Below, one piece after another: positions 31,448 to 40,656 of a stretch of 64,000 nucleotides of DNA. Location: the NCBI RefSeq assembly GCF_013408175.1, contig NZ_JACBYW010000001.1, positions 248,001 through 312,000 of the forward strand, given 5' to 3'. This DNA is from Actinopolyspora biskrensis (lineage in GTDB: Bacteria > Actinomycetota > Actinomycetes > Mycobacteriales > Pseudonocardiaceae). The first letter of the stretch is position 1; each line of letters opens with the position of its first letter. The notes under the pieces were generated by a model, which worked only from the letters and a program-made list of their open reading frames with translations, did not search any database and was not told the DNA's origin. A program made the position numbers and the translations under genes.

Positions 31448-32403
31448 GCGTGCTGGACACTCCGAACCCCCGCCGGGCGGAATCGGCGGGGCAGCAGGAA
31501 GCCGTTGAGCAGGAGAGACGACACGCGAGCACGAAGCGGTCGCCCCGCGAGGGCTCGCGGTCGAGCCCGCTGGACCGGACCGGCACGGGCACCCGGGTCG
31601 TGATCCTCGTGGTGCTCGGCCTCGCGCTGCTGTGGACCCTGGTGCCGCTCGTGTGGATGGTGCTTTCCTCGTTCAAACCGGCCACGGCCATCACCTCGGC
31701 CGAACCGAGCTGGTTGTTCACCCCGACCGGAGAGCACTACGCGGGGCTGTTCACCGGGGGAAACGAGCTGATCCCGTACCTGTGGCACAGCGTGGCCGCG
31801 GCCGGGCTGTCCGCCGTGCTGTCCGTGGTTCTGGGAGCACCGGCGGGATACGGGCTGGCCCGCAGCGAGATGCGCGGCAAGAGGCACCTGTCCTTCTGGA
31901 TCATCTCCACGCGAATGGCCCCCATCGCCGCCGTGGTGCTGCCGCTGTTCCTGATGTTCCGCCAGCTCGGGCTGATCGACACGATCCCCGGGCTGGTGCT
32001 CGCCTACATGACGTTCAACCTCCCGTTCGCGATCTGGCTGCTGAGCTCGTTCTTCTCCGACCTGCCCCCGGCCCTGGAGGAGTCCGCGCTGGTCGAGGGC
32101 TGCACCAGGTGGCAGGCGTTCCGGCACGTCGCCCTGCCGCTGACCAAACCCGGCCTGGTCACCACCTTCGTGCTCTGCCTCGTGTTCGCGTGGAACGACT
32201 ACGCCTTCGCCCTCGTGTTCAGCGGTCCGGACTCGCAAACCCTGCCGATAGCGGCCAGCCAGCTGGTCACCCAGGCCGGAATCGACTGGGGCCAGCTCTG
32301 CGCGATCGGCACCTTCGTCGTGGTCCCGATGATGTTGGCGGGACTGGCAGTTCGCCGGTGGTTGGTAACCGGCCTGACTCTTGGAGCGGTGACTGGAGAA
32401 TGA
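31444..32403 (+). CDS. Sugar ABC transporter permease (MalG/UgpE-like)
   Basis: A 319-residue partner of the preceding permease. Residues 1-48 are a long charged, probably cytoplasmic extension rich in Arg/Ser. Six membrane segments follow, and the EAA loop is LEESALVEGCTRWQAFRHVALPL. Its stop overlaps the ATG of the dehydrogenase gene, linking uptake and metabolism in one transcript. Confidence 0.93.
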   Translation: MSVLDTPNPRRAESAGQQEAVEQERRHASTKRSPREGSRSSPLDRTGTGTRVVILVVLGLALLWTLVPLVWMVLSSFKPATAITSAEPSWLFTPTGEHYAGLFTGGNELIPYLWHSVAAAGLSAVLSVVLGAPAGYGLARSEMRGKRHLSFWIISTRMAPIAAVVLPLFLMFRQLGLIDTIPGLVLAYMTFNLPFAIWLLSSFFSDLPPALEESALVEGCTRWQAFRHVALPLTKPGLVTTFVLCLVFAWNDYAFALVFSGPDSQTLPIAASQLVTQAGIDWGQLCAIGTFVVVPMMLAGLAVRRWLVTGLTLGAVTGE

Positions 32404-33434
32404 CCGAATCAACGGAATCGATGCGTGTCTCCGTGCTGCGCGCGGTCGAGGACGTCGTCGTCGAGCGGCGTCCGGTCCCGGAACCGGGCCCGCACGAGGT
32501 GCTGGTGCGGGTGTCGGCGGTGGGGACCTGCGGTTCGGACACGCACTACTACGAGCGGGGCAGGGTCGGTGAGTTCGTGGTCCGCGAGCCGTTGGTCCTG
32601 GGGCACGAGGCCTCCGGGACGATCGTGGCCCGCGGTTCCGAGGTCACCGGGCGGGAGCCGGGGACCAGGGTGTCCCTCGAACCGGGGGTGCCCTGTCTGG
32701 CCTGCCACGAGTGCCGTTCGGGGCGCTACAACCTGTGCCCCGGGGTGCGGTTCTTCGCGACCCCGCCGGTGGACGGGGCCTTCAGCGAGTACGTCACGCT
32801 GCACGAGCAGTTCGTCCACCCGGTTCCCGAGGACCTGTCCGACGAGGCCGCCGCGCTGATCGAACCGCTCTCGGTGGCCGTGTGGGCCTGCCGCAAGGCG
32901 CGAATAGCGCCGGGCGCGCGGGTGCTGGTCACCGGAGCTGGACCCGTCGGGCTGCTCGCGGCCCAGGCCGCTCGCGCGTTCGGAGCCACCGAGATCGTGG
33001 TCACCGACGTCGTCGACCACAGGCTGCGCACGGCCGAGGAGCTGGTCTGCTGCACGGCCGTGAACGTCCGGCATCGCCCGCTCTCCGAGTTCGGCTACGA
33101 ACCCGACGTGCTGCTGGAGTGCTCCGGCAACCCCACCGCGGCGGCGGAGGCGGTGCGCACCGTCGGTCGTGCCGGACGGGTGGTCTTCGTCGGCATGGGC
33201 GGTGACGAGCTCCCGCTGCCGTTGTCCCACGTGCAGACCAGGGAGATCGAGGTGACGGGTACCTTCCGGTACGCCAATACCTGGCCGACCGCCATAGCGC
33301 TCGCCGCCTCCGGTGCGGTGGAGCTGGACAGGCTCGTCACGCACCGTTTCGGACTGGACGGGGTTCCCGAGGCCCTCACCGCGTCCGCGCGGGACGAGAC
33401 GGTGGTCAAGGCCGTGGTGTATCCGCAGGAGTAG
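32400..33434 (+). CDS. Zinc-dependent polyol dehydrogenase (sorbitol/L-iditol dehydrogenase-like)
   Basis: Medium-chain zinc dehydrogenase of 344 residues. Catalytic zinc ligands lie in GTCGSDTHYYERG (Cys) and LVLGHEASG (His-Glu). A structural zinc site with four cysteines is at PCLACHECRSGRYNLC. The NAD-binding loop is GAGPVGLLAAQAA. THYYERGR is characteristic of sorbitol/xylitol dehydrogenases, so oxidation of an imported polyol to a ketose is the likely role. It overlaps the upstream permease gene by four bases. The exact substrate cannot be read from sequence. Confidence 0.88.
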   Translation: MTESTESMRVSVLRAVEDVVVERRPVPEPGPHEVLVRVSAVGTCGSDTHYYERGRVGEFVVREPLVLGHEASGTIVARGSEVTGREPGTRVSLEPGVPCLACHECRSGRYNLCPGVRFFATPPVDGAFSEYVTLHEQFVHPVPEDLSDEAAALIEPLSVAVWACRKARIAPGARVLVTGAGPVGLLAAQAARAFGATEIVVTDVVDHRLRTAEELVCCTAVNVRHRPLSEFGYEPDVLLECSGNPTAAAEAVRTVGRAGRVVFVGMGGDELPLPLSHVQTREIEVTGTFRYANTWPTAIALAASGAVELDRLVTHRFGLDGVPEALTASARDETVVKAVVYPQE

Positions 33435-33458
33435 CCGCGAGCGAAAGGCAGAGGTCCC

Positions 33459-34295
33459 ATGGTCGCCGCCCGGCCGTCGGAAGCAGCAGTGGAACAGCGC
33501 AGGCAGGAGGTCCTGCGCTTCGTCGTCGACAGCGGACGAGCCCGCATAGACGAACTGGCAGCGCGCTTCGGGGTGAGTCTCATGACGATGCACCGCGATC
33601 TGGACGATCTCGCCGCCAGACACCTGCTGCGCAAGTTCCGCGGCCGGGTGGAGTCGTTCCCCTCGCTGACGATGGAGACCGCCACCCGGTTCAGGGTGGG
33701 GCTGCACGTGGCCGAGAAGGAGGCCATGGCAGCGGCGTCCGTGGGGGAGGTGCGTTCGGACAGCACGGTGATCCTGGACGACTCCAGCACGCTGCTGCCG
33801 TTCGCCCGCAGACTCACGGGAATCGAGCGGCTGACCGCTGCCACCAACTCGTTCGGGGTGGCCCGCGCCCTGTCCGGAGGCAGGCGAGAGGTGCTGATGA
33901 TCGGTGGGCGCTTCCGCGAGGAGTTCGACTCGTGCACCGGCCCGGACGTGCTGCGCGGGCTCTCGCGGTTGCGCGCCGACCTGGCCGTGACCTCGGCGAC
34001 CGCGGTCGCGCAGGGGCGGCTCTTTCACCCGATACAGGAGTTCGCCGAGATCAAAGAGGCCATGTGCGCGGCAGCGGAACGCAGGGTGCTGCTGGTCGAC
34101 CACTCCAAGTTCGGCAAGACGGCCACCTACGCGCACGGTGGCGTCGACGCCTACGACCTGGTGGTGACCGACGAGGCCACCCCGGCCGAGGAGATAGCGG
34201 CCATCCGGGAACACGGCACCGAGGTGCGGGTCACCCCCGTGCCCGCGGCCGAGGACTTTCCCGGTGACGTCCCCCAGTCCCAGAGGAGCGATTGA
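33459..34295 (+). CDS. DeoR/GlpR-family transcriptional regulator
   Basis: A 278-residue regulator. The N-terminal winged helix-turn-helix (about 15-70; RIDELAARFGVSLMTMHRDL) is the DeoR type. The C-terminal DeoRC sugar-phosphate sensor domain (about 88-255) includes VILDDSSTL, ADLAVTSATAVAQGR and LLVDHSKFGKTA. It lies inside the ABC cassette, 24 bases after the first dehydrogenase and 4 bases before the second, so it probably controls this cassette. DeoR proteins usually repress and respond to a phosphorylated sugar; no kinase is present here, so the inducer is unclear. Confidence 0.9.
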   Translation: MVAARPSEAAVEQRRQEVLRFVVDSGRARIDELAARFGVSLMTMHRDLDDLAARHLLRKFRGRVESFPSLTMETATRFRVGLHVAEKEAMAAASVGEVRSDSTVILDDSSTLLPFARRLTGIERLTAATNSFGVARALSGGRREVLMIGGRFREEFDSCTGPDVLRGLSRLRADLAVTSATAVAQGRLFHPIQEFAEIKEAMCAAAERRVLLVDHSKFGKTATYAHGGVDAYDLVVTDEATPAEEIAAIREHGTEVRVTPVPAAEDFPGDVPQSQRSD

Positions 34296-34299
34296 ACTC

Positions 34300-35298
34300 A
34301 TGCGCGCGGTAGTCATCGAGAAGCCGGGCGAGTTGTCGGTAACCACCGTCGAGGACCCGACCCCCGGCGCCGAGCAGGTCGTCGTCGAAGTGGGCGCCTG
34401 CGGTATCTGCGGCACCGACATCCACATACTCGACGGGGACTTCGCCCCGGCGCCTTACCCGATCGTTCCCGGCCACGAGTTCGCCGGAACGGTCGTGGCG
34501 ACCGGCGGCGCGGTCTCCGGCCCCCGGGTCGGCGACCAGGTGGCCGTGGACCCCTCGCTGTTCTGCGGATCCTGCCGCCAGTGCGAGGTGGGACGCGGCA
34601 ACCTGTGCGAGAACTGGAACGCCATCGGGGTCACCCGCGACGGTGCCTGCGCCCAGTACGCGCTGGCTCCGGCCGCCAACTGCCACCGGTTGCCGGAAGG
34701 GGTCACCACCGCGCACGCCGCGCTGATCGAGCCGCTCTCCTGCGCGGTGCGCGGTTTCGACCGGCTTCCCCGCGAGCTCGGTGAGCACTACCTCGTCTAC
34801 GGAGCGGGCACGATGGGGCTGCTGATGCTCCAGCTCGCGAAACGCAACGGTGCCGTCTCGGTCTCGGTCGTGGACCTCAACGAGGAGCGGCTCCGGGTGG
34901 CCGAGCGGCTCGGTGCCGACGCGACGAGCACGGACGCGGCCCGGCTGCACCGTTCGGACGGTTGGGAAGTGGTGGTGGACTGCACCGGCGCGATCCCGGC
35001 CATCGAGGACGGGCTCACCCGGGTGCGCCGCGGGGGGACCTTCCAGCAGTTCGGCGTGGCCCCCGGCGAGGCCACCGCCTCGTTCTCCCCCTTCCGGGTC
35101 TACAACGACGAGATCACCATCGTCGGCAGCATGGCGGTGCTGCACAGCTACGCGCGAGCGGTCGAACTCATGGGCGCGGGGGTGGTGGACGCCGACACCA
35201 TGATCACCCACGCCTTCGGGCTCGAATCCTACGAGCAGGCCGTCAGCGGATTCCGCGCGGGAAGTGGCCGCAAGATCCAGGTGCTTCCGGGGAGTTGA
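34300..35298 (+). CDS. Zinc-dependent alcohol/polyol dehydrogenase (second of cassette)
   Basis: A 332-residue medium-chain dehydrogenase, only distantly similar to the other one in the cassette. Catalytic zinc ligands are in CGICGTDIHILDGD and VPGHEFAG. The structural zinc site is FCGSCRQCEVGRGNLC, and the cofactor loop is GAGTMGLLML. It probably acts on the same or a successive polyol intermediate. ATG 34300 follows GAGGAG (34283-34288) by 11 bases. Ends the tightly packed part of the operon; the ATPase gene follows 190 bases later. Confidence 0.88.
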   Translation: MRAVVIEKPGELSVTTVEDPTPGAEQVVVEVGACGICGTDIHILDGDFAPAPYPIVPGHEFAGTVVATGGAVSGPRVGDQVAVDPSLFCGSCRQCEVGRGNLCENWNAIGVTRDGACAQYALAPAANCHRLPEGVTTAHAALIEPLSCAVRGFDRLPRELGEHYLVYGAGTMGLLMLQLAKRNGAVSVSVVDLNEERLRVAERLGADATSTDAARLHRSDGWEVVVDCTGAIPAIEDGLTRVRRGGTFQQFGVAPGEATASFSPFRVYNDEITIVGSMAVLHSYARAVELMGAGVVDADTMITHAFGLESYEQAVSGFRAGSGRKIQVLPGS

Positions 35299-35488
35299 GC
35301 GAGAGTCGGCGGTGCCGACTGCTCGGGCTCAGAGCGCTTGCGCTGGAGCGGGCCTCTTGATCGGGAGTTCCTGCCTGGGGTTTGGGCGGCTCGGGCTGCC
35401 CGGACGGGGGTTCGGCGGCGCCGGAAGGACCGCGTCGGTCGTCAACACGACCGGAGATCTTCGGAAAGGCACGAGAGAGGAGTCGACG
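35299..35488. other. Gap before ABC ATPase gene with small hairpins
   Basis: AGTCGGC-GGT-GCCGACT (35304-35320) is a perfect 7-bp hairpin just after the dehydrogenase stop, and AGCGCTTGCGCT (35335-35346) is a shorter one. Together they may attenuate read-through into the ATPase gene or stabilise the upstream mRNA end. No separate promoter is recognised. Confidence 0.4.
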
Positions 35489-36577
<1,089 letters not shown>

Positions 36578-37183
36578 ACGGGCGGTTTCCCGCTTCTCCC
36601 CTTCCGGTCATCCGGGGGAGCGCCAACGACCGCTGACACGGATCACTCGCTCCGGTCGGCGCTTCCGTCGATCGATCGAGCCGATCGGCCGGAAATCGAC
36701 GGGTGGATTCGGCACGGGGTCGACCGACGCGCACCGCGGGTTTTGTGAGCACGAATTCGGTTCGTCTCCGTTCGCGCGGAACGGAGCGCGGCACTCTCGC
36801 TCTTCGGGTGCTCACCGGGTGAGAAGGAAATTCGCATGGCGACCGGAGAACACGTGCTCGGCGCTTCGGGGCCGAGTCGATCCGGGCCGAACTGGATCGT
36901 CGAAGAGGAGGCTTCGGGGCCGGAGACGGGCGATGGCGGGCACGTGTCCGTGATTTCGTGAGATCGGAACGAAGGGGCCACGGGCGAGAGGGGGGTGGTG
37001 CTCTGGTCGCGTTGGCTCCGGCCGCGGCGGGCTCGTTCCTGCCCCGGACCGCCGTGGCGCAGGTGGAAACGCCCGCTGGAGCCGCGGCGGGACTTTGCGT
37101 GATCGGCGGGGCGAGGGCGGGAGCACCGCTCGGGCGTCGACCGAATTGGTGGGGCCGGGGGCCGGGGTTTTAAGCTGCCAGGC
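36578..37183. other. Intergenic region between the ABC cassette and the M24 peptidase gene
   Basis: About 600 bases. It contains one small candidate frame (36836-36961, listed separately). The rest has no supported gene, repeat or clear promoter box. Confidence 0.4.
36836..36961 (+). CDS. Candidate small ORF, 41 residues, unknown function
   Basis: ATG 36836 is preceded by GAGAAGGAA with about six bases of spacing, a good ribosome site. The frame uses mostly GC-ending codons and stops at 36961. The product is acidic, Gly/Ser-rich, with one Trp (SGPNWIVEEE), and has no hydrophobic segment or known domain. It is not DUF397 as far as I can tell. Translation is plausible; function is unknown. Confidence 0.35.
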   Translation: MATGEHVLGASGPSRSGPNWIVEEEASGPETGDGGHVSVIS

Positions 37184-38293
37184 ATGCCCGAAACGCACGT
37201 ACATCGCCGGGATGCCCTGCGTGCCCACCTGCGCGACAGCGAGGTGGACGCGATGCTGGTGACCGACCTGCTCAACATCAGGTACCTCACCGGCTTCACG
37301 GGATCCAACGCGGCCCTGCTGGTGCACGCAGCCGACTCGGTCGAGGCCGAGCGGAACACGCTGTTCTGCACCGACGGCCGCTACCAGACCCAGGCCGCCG
37401 AGCAGGTGCCCGAGCTGGAGCACCTCATAGACAGGGCCAGCGCGCAGCGGCTCGCCGAGCGCGTCGAGTCCCGTGTCGGTTCGTACCGCCGTGTCGGTTT
37501 CGAGAGCCAGCACGTCACGGTGGACGGCAGGGACGCCCTGGAGCACGCGGCACCCTCCGCCGAGCTGGTCCGCACTCCCGGCCGGGTCGAGCGGGAGCGT
37601 CTGGTCAAGGACGAGAGCGAGATCGAAGCGCTGCGGATGGCCTGTGCGGCAGCGGATCGGGCACTCGCGGAGCTGATCGAGCACGGGGGGCTGCGTCCGG
37701 GGCGGACCGAACTGGAAGTGGCCCGGGAACTCGAGAGCCGGATGCTGGACAACGGCGCCACGGGGCCGTCCTTCGAGACGATCGTGGCCGCCGGTGCGAA
37801 CTCGGCCGTGCCGCACCACCGGCCGACACCGACCCGGCTTTCCGCGGGCGACTTCGTGAAGATGGATTTCGGAGCGCTCGTCGACGGGTACCACTCGGAC
37901 ATGACGCGCACCGTCGTGCTCGGTGAGCCCGCGAGCTGGCAACGCGAGATCTACGATCTCGTGGCGACCGCGCAAGCGGCCGGGCGCGAGGCGATCCGGG
38001 CCGGCGCCGACGTGCGCGACGTCGATTCGGCGGCGCGTGACGTGATCACCGGGGCTGGGTACGGCGAACAGTTCCTGCACGGTCTCGGCCACGGTGTTGG
38101 CCTGGAGATCCATGAGGCACCGGCCTTGTCCCAAAGAGGAGAAGGTACCATCGGGGCCGGAATGGCGGTCACCGCCGAGCCCGGTGTGTATCTGCCGGGG
38201 TGGGGCGGCGTCCGCATCGAGGACACGCTGGTCGCGCGTGCGGACACGCCGGAGTTGCTCACCTTGACGACGAAGGAACTCGTCGTTCTCTAG
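37184..38293 (+). CDS. pepQ: M24-family Xaa-Pro peptidase (creatinase fold)
   Basis: A cytoplasmic metallopeptidase that cleaves next to proline, 369 residues. The N-terminal creatinase domain (about 1-130) is followed by the pita-bread catalytic domain (about 140-365). Metal ligands are Asp in MDFGA, Asp in HSDMTRT, His in GLGHGVGLEIHEAP, Glu in TAEPGVY, and Glu in VRIEDT. It could be an Xaa-Pro aminopeptidase or a dipeptidase; the size fits either. The gene lies directly upstream of efp, as in most actinobacteria and many firmicutes. EF-P helps translate polyproline, so the pairing is functionally suggestive. Confidence 0.92.
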   Translation: MPETHVHRRDALRAHLRDSEVDAMLVTDLLNIRYLTGFTGSNAALLVHAADSVEAERNTLFCTDGRYQTQAAEQVPELEHLIDRASAQRLAERVESRVGSYRRVGFESQHVTVDGRDALEHAAPSAELVRTPGRVERERLVKDESEIEALRMACAAADRALAELIEHGGLRPGRTELEVARELESRMLDNGATGPSFETIVAAGANSAVPHHRPTPTRLSAGDFVKMDFGALVDGYHSDMTRTVVLGEPASWQREIYDLVATAQAAGREAIRAGADVRDVDSAARDVITGAGYGEQFLHGLGHGVGLEIHEAPALSQRGEGTIGAGMAVTAEPGVYLPGWGGVRIEDTLVARADTPELLTLTTKELVVL

Positions 38294-38387
38294 GTGAGGC
38301 AACGCGCGCTCGAACCCGCTTCTCGGTCGCGCGCCAGCTCGAATCGGCGAAACATCTGCAGCCTGCACCACAGGAGAGACTCCGACC

Positions 38388-38948
38388 GTGGCCACCACGA
38401 ACGACCTGAAGAACGGAATCGTGCTCAACATCGACGGTCAGCTCTGGACCGTCACCAGTTTCCAACACGTGAAGCCGGGCAAGGGCAGCGCCTTCGTGCG
38501 CACCACCCTGAAGAACGTGCTTTCCGGCAAGGTCGTGGACAAGACCTTCAACGCCGGCGTCAAAGTGGAAACCGCGAATGTCGACCGCAGTGAGATGACC
38601 TATCTCTACAACGACGGCGTCGACTACGTGTTCATGGAACCCGATACCTACGAACAGATCAGCGTCTCGCCGGAGACGGTGGGCGACTCCGCCGGATACA
38701 TGCTGGAGAACAGCACCGTGACGCTGGCCCGTCACGAGGGCGAGCCGCTCTACGTGGAACTGCCCGCTTCCGTCGAGCTGCGCATCGCGCACACCGATCC
38801 CGGGGTGCAGGGGGACCGCTCCACAGGGGGAAGCAAGCCCGCGGAGCTCGAGACGGGGGCCACCGTCCAGGTGCCGCTGTTCATCGAGTCCGGCGAGAAG
38901 ATCAAGGTGGATCCGCGGGACGGTCGCTACCTGGGGCGTGTCAAGTGA
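38388..38948 (+). CDS. efp: Elongation factor P
   Basis: Relieves ribosome stalling at polyproline. It has 186 residues in three beta-barrel domains: KOW-like N-domain (1-65), OB domain (66-128), and C-domain (129-186, ending [16 protein letters not shown]). The loop reaching the peptidyl-transferase centre is KPGKGSAF, with the conserved Lys at its tip. No lysyl-modification genes (epmA/epmB) are seen. It starts at GTG 38388 with CAGGAGAG upstream. Followed 75 bases later by nusB. Confidence 0.96.
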   Translation: MATTNDLKNGIVLNIDGQLWTVTSFQHVKPGKGSAFVRTTLKNVLSGKVVDKTFNAGVKVETANVDRSEMTYLYNDGVDYVFMEPDTYEQISVSPETVGDSAGYMLENSTVTLARHEGEPLYVELPASVELRIAHTDPGVQGDRSTGGSKPAELETGATVQVPLFIESGEKIKVDPRDGRYLGRVK

Positions 38949-39023
38949 CCGGGTCCCGCAGTTCGAACAGCTCGTCGGTTCGGCCGTTCCGTCGAGGACC
39001 GCGCGCCGGAAAGAGGGTATGAG

Positions 39024-39581
39024 TTGGGCGAACGTAGTAAGGCCCGCAAACGCGCGGTGGAAGTGCTGTACGAGTCCGACCTGAGGGAGCTGGATCCCGA
39101 GACCCTGCTCAAGGAGCGTGTGGGTTCGACGGAGGCTCCCGCCGTCAGCGACTACGCCGTGACGCTCGTCTCGGGGGTCGCCGAGCACAGGGAGCGCATC
39201 GACGAGCTGATCGTCGATTATTCGGAGGGCTGGGCGCTGTCGCGGATGCCGATCGTGGACCGGTCGGTACTGCGCCTCGGTTTCTTCGAGATGCTGTGGG
39301 GGGACGGAGTCCCGCCCGCCGTGGTGATCGACGAGGCCGTTCAGCTCGGCAAGGCGTTATCCACGGACGACTCCCCCCGGTTCATCAACGGTGTGCTGGG
39401 CAGGCTGTCCGGCATCGACGAGAACGAGCGCGAATCGATGCGCGGTTCGCGGGACGACTCCGCGGAGCGGGAACACGACGGTGGGACCGCCGCGGACGAC
39501 TCCGCCGACGTCGAGGACGCCGCGGACGGATCCGGTCAGCGCCGTGCTGAAGCGGGGCGTGGCGGCCAGGAGGAGGACTGA
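39024..39581 (+). CDS. nusB: Transcription antitermination factor NusB
   Basis: Binds boxA RNA with NusE/S10 to promote rRNA antitermination. It has 185 residues. The all-helical NusB fold occupies about 1-138 (RKRAVEVLYESDLRE at the start; IVDRSVLRLGFFEML and NAVDEAVQLGK-like VIDEAVQLGKALS later). The final 45 or so residues are an acidic, low-complexity tail (Asp/Glu/Ala/Gly) not needed for the fold. The start is TTG 39024 after AAGAGGG; an ATG at 39019 is in another frame. The unit ends in a very strong hairpin. Confidence 0.94.
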   Translation: MGERSKARKRAVEVLYESDLRELDPETLLKERVGSTEAPAVSDYAVTLVSGVAEHRERIDELIVDYSEGWALSRMPIVDRSVLRLGFFEMLWGDGVPPAVVIDEAVQLGKALSTDDSPRFINGVLGRLSGIDENERESMRGSRDDSAEREHDGGTAADDSADVEDAADGSGQRRAEAGRGGQEED

Positions 39582-39677
39582 GTCCGGGGGCGTCGTTTCG
39601 CGCCCGGACCTCCGTTCACGCCCCTCCGCGCCGCGCGCCCGCGTGTTCGCGCTCGGGGTCCGGACACGGTGGCGGGG

Positions 39678-39728
39678 AAACGTTTCGGTCCCGCCTCCCG
39701 ATCGTCGGGAGGCGGGACCGAAACGTTT
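39678..39728 (+). terminator. Exceptionally long perfect hairpin after nusB
   Basis: Perfect 24-bp stem (39678-39701 with 39705-39728) and a TCG loop; the arms begin and end in AAACGTTT/AAACGTTT. It begins 97 bases after the nusB stop. It probably terminates the pepQ-efp-nusB unit and also reads as a terminator on the other strand. Confidence 0.75.
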
Positions 39729-39870
39729 CGGCGGGTTTCTGCCGCTGCGCGCCGGGTCCGGGGCCGAAGCGGTGCTGCTCCCGCTCGGATCCCGAGGCCG
39801 TGTCCGCCGGTGCCGGGCCGTCCGTGGACGTGCTGCGAGCGGTTCACGGCGGGCGCCTCTCCCGCGTGGA

Positions 39871-39896
39871 CCCGCATCCGCCGGGGCGGATGCGGG
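39871..39896 (-). terminator. Perfect hairpin after bldD
   Basis: 12-bp perfect stem (CCCGCATCCGCC with GGCGGATGCGGG) and a two-base loop, 10 bases beyond the bldD stop on the minus strand. Likely the bldD terminator. Confidence 0.7.
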
Positions 39897-39906
39897 TACC
39901 GGGTCT

Positions 39907-40395
39907 TCACTCCTCGTGCGACGGGCGGGCCTCCGGCGGAAGGACTCCCCAGTCGATGAGCTGCTCGGTGAGTTCGCCCGGTGACATGTCGTAGATGATG
40001 GCCAGGGAACGCAGGTCCTCGGTCCGGATGGACAGGACCTTGCCGTTGTAGTCACCCCGCTGGCTCTGGATCGTGGCCGCGTAGCGCGCCAACGGCCCGA
40101 CCTTTTCGGCGGGGAGCTGCTGCAGCCGCTCCAGATTGATGACGACCTTCGTCGCCGGTTCCGCGGTGGAGGGGACGCGGCCTTCCGGAAGTAGTTCGGC
40201 TACCGGAACTCCGTAGAAGTCGGCCAGTTCGGCGAGTTTCTGCACGGTGACCGCGCGGTCACCTCGTTCATAAGACCCGACGACCACGGCCTTCCACCGC
40301 CCGCCTGACTTCTGCTCGACGCCGTGCAGCGAAAGACCCTGCTGCTGGCGGATAGCGCGGAGCTTGCTGCCCAGCGCCTTGGCGTAGTCGCCCAT
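39907..40395 (-). CDS. bldD: Developmental master regulator BldD (c-di-GMP-responsive)
   Basis: Represses sporulation genes during vegetative growth; tetrameric c-di-GMP glues two BldD molecules together on DNA. It has 162 residues. The N-terminal XRE helix-turn-helix (about 5-70) includes LRAIRQQQGLSLHGVEQKSG and VGSYERGDRAVTVQKLAELA. The C-terminal domain carries the c-di-GMP signature RxD-X8-RxxD as RGD, eight residues, RTED. This strongly implies cyclic-di-GMP control of development here. It is divergent from pyrR. BldD usually represses itself; GTCACC near 40493 may be part of such a site, but I cannot define a full operator. Confidence 0.95.
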   Translation of the reverse strand: MGDYAKALGSKLRAIRQQQGLSLHGVEQKSGGRWKAVVVGSYERGDRAVTVQKLAELADFYGVPVAELLPEGRVPSTAEPATKVVINLERLQQLPAEKVGPLARYAATIQSQRGDYNGKVLSIRTEDLRSLAIIYDMSPGELTEQLIDWGVLPPEARPSHEE

Positions 40396-40656
40396 GTGGC
40401 GTTTCTCCGTTTCATTCGCCCCGTCAGCCTAGTTTCAGTTGCCGGGGAGGAACGCTCTGTGTTGATACGGAGAGTAATGGTCGCTCGCGAGCGTCACCAG
40501 GTCAAGTTGCTCTCGGTGTGAATGTGGCACGAATCCCGCTACACCACCCCGGCGATTGACCCCCCGACGCTGATAGCGTACAGGGCAAGCCCGGCGGTTG
40601 CCGGGATCCAGGCGTCCTTTAACGGCCCGTCCAGTGAGGCGGGGAAGGAGGTCCCC
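40396..40656. promoter_or_regulatory. Divergent region bldD / pyrR
   Basis: About 260 bases. The bldD side contains a perfect 12-base palindrome CGCTCGCGAGCG (about 40482-40493). The pyrR side ends in the PyrR-binding RNA element. Promoters for both genes must lie here, but no boxes are certain. Confidence 0.4.
40613..40655 (+). promoter_or_regulatory. PyrR-binding RNA element in the pyr operon leader
   Basis: The stretch starting GTCCTTTAAC (40615-40624), then CCCGTCCAGTGAGGCGGG (40627-40644), then GAAGGAG, matches the known PyrR-binding leader (Rfam PyrR family, with CTTTAA, a stem, GTCCAG-GAGGC loop, GAAGG). The short stem pairs CCC with GGG around the conserved purine-rich loop. The Shine-Dalgarno AAGGAGG (40645-40651) follows at once, so UMP-bound PyrR would block translation initiation, as described in mycobacteria, rather than act by transcription attenuation. 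Confidence 0.8.

Larger units (their letters stand above)
39582..39906. other. Intergenic region between convergent nusB and bldD
   Basis: About 325 bases with no gene. It holds two long perfect hairpins, listed as terminators: one near each gene end. Confidence 0.6.

Noticed and set aside
36836-36961. RiPP/lasso peptide precursor
   Set aside because: No maturation enzyme, transporter or leader-core pattern nearby; kept only as an unknown small ORF.
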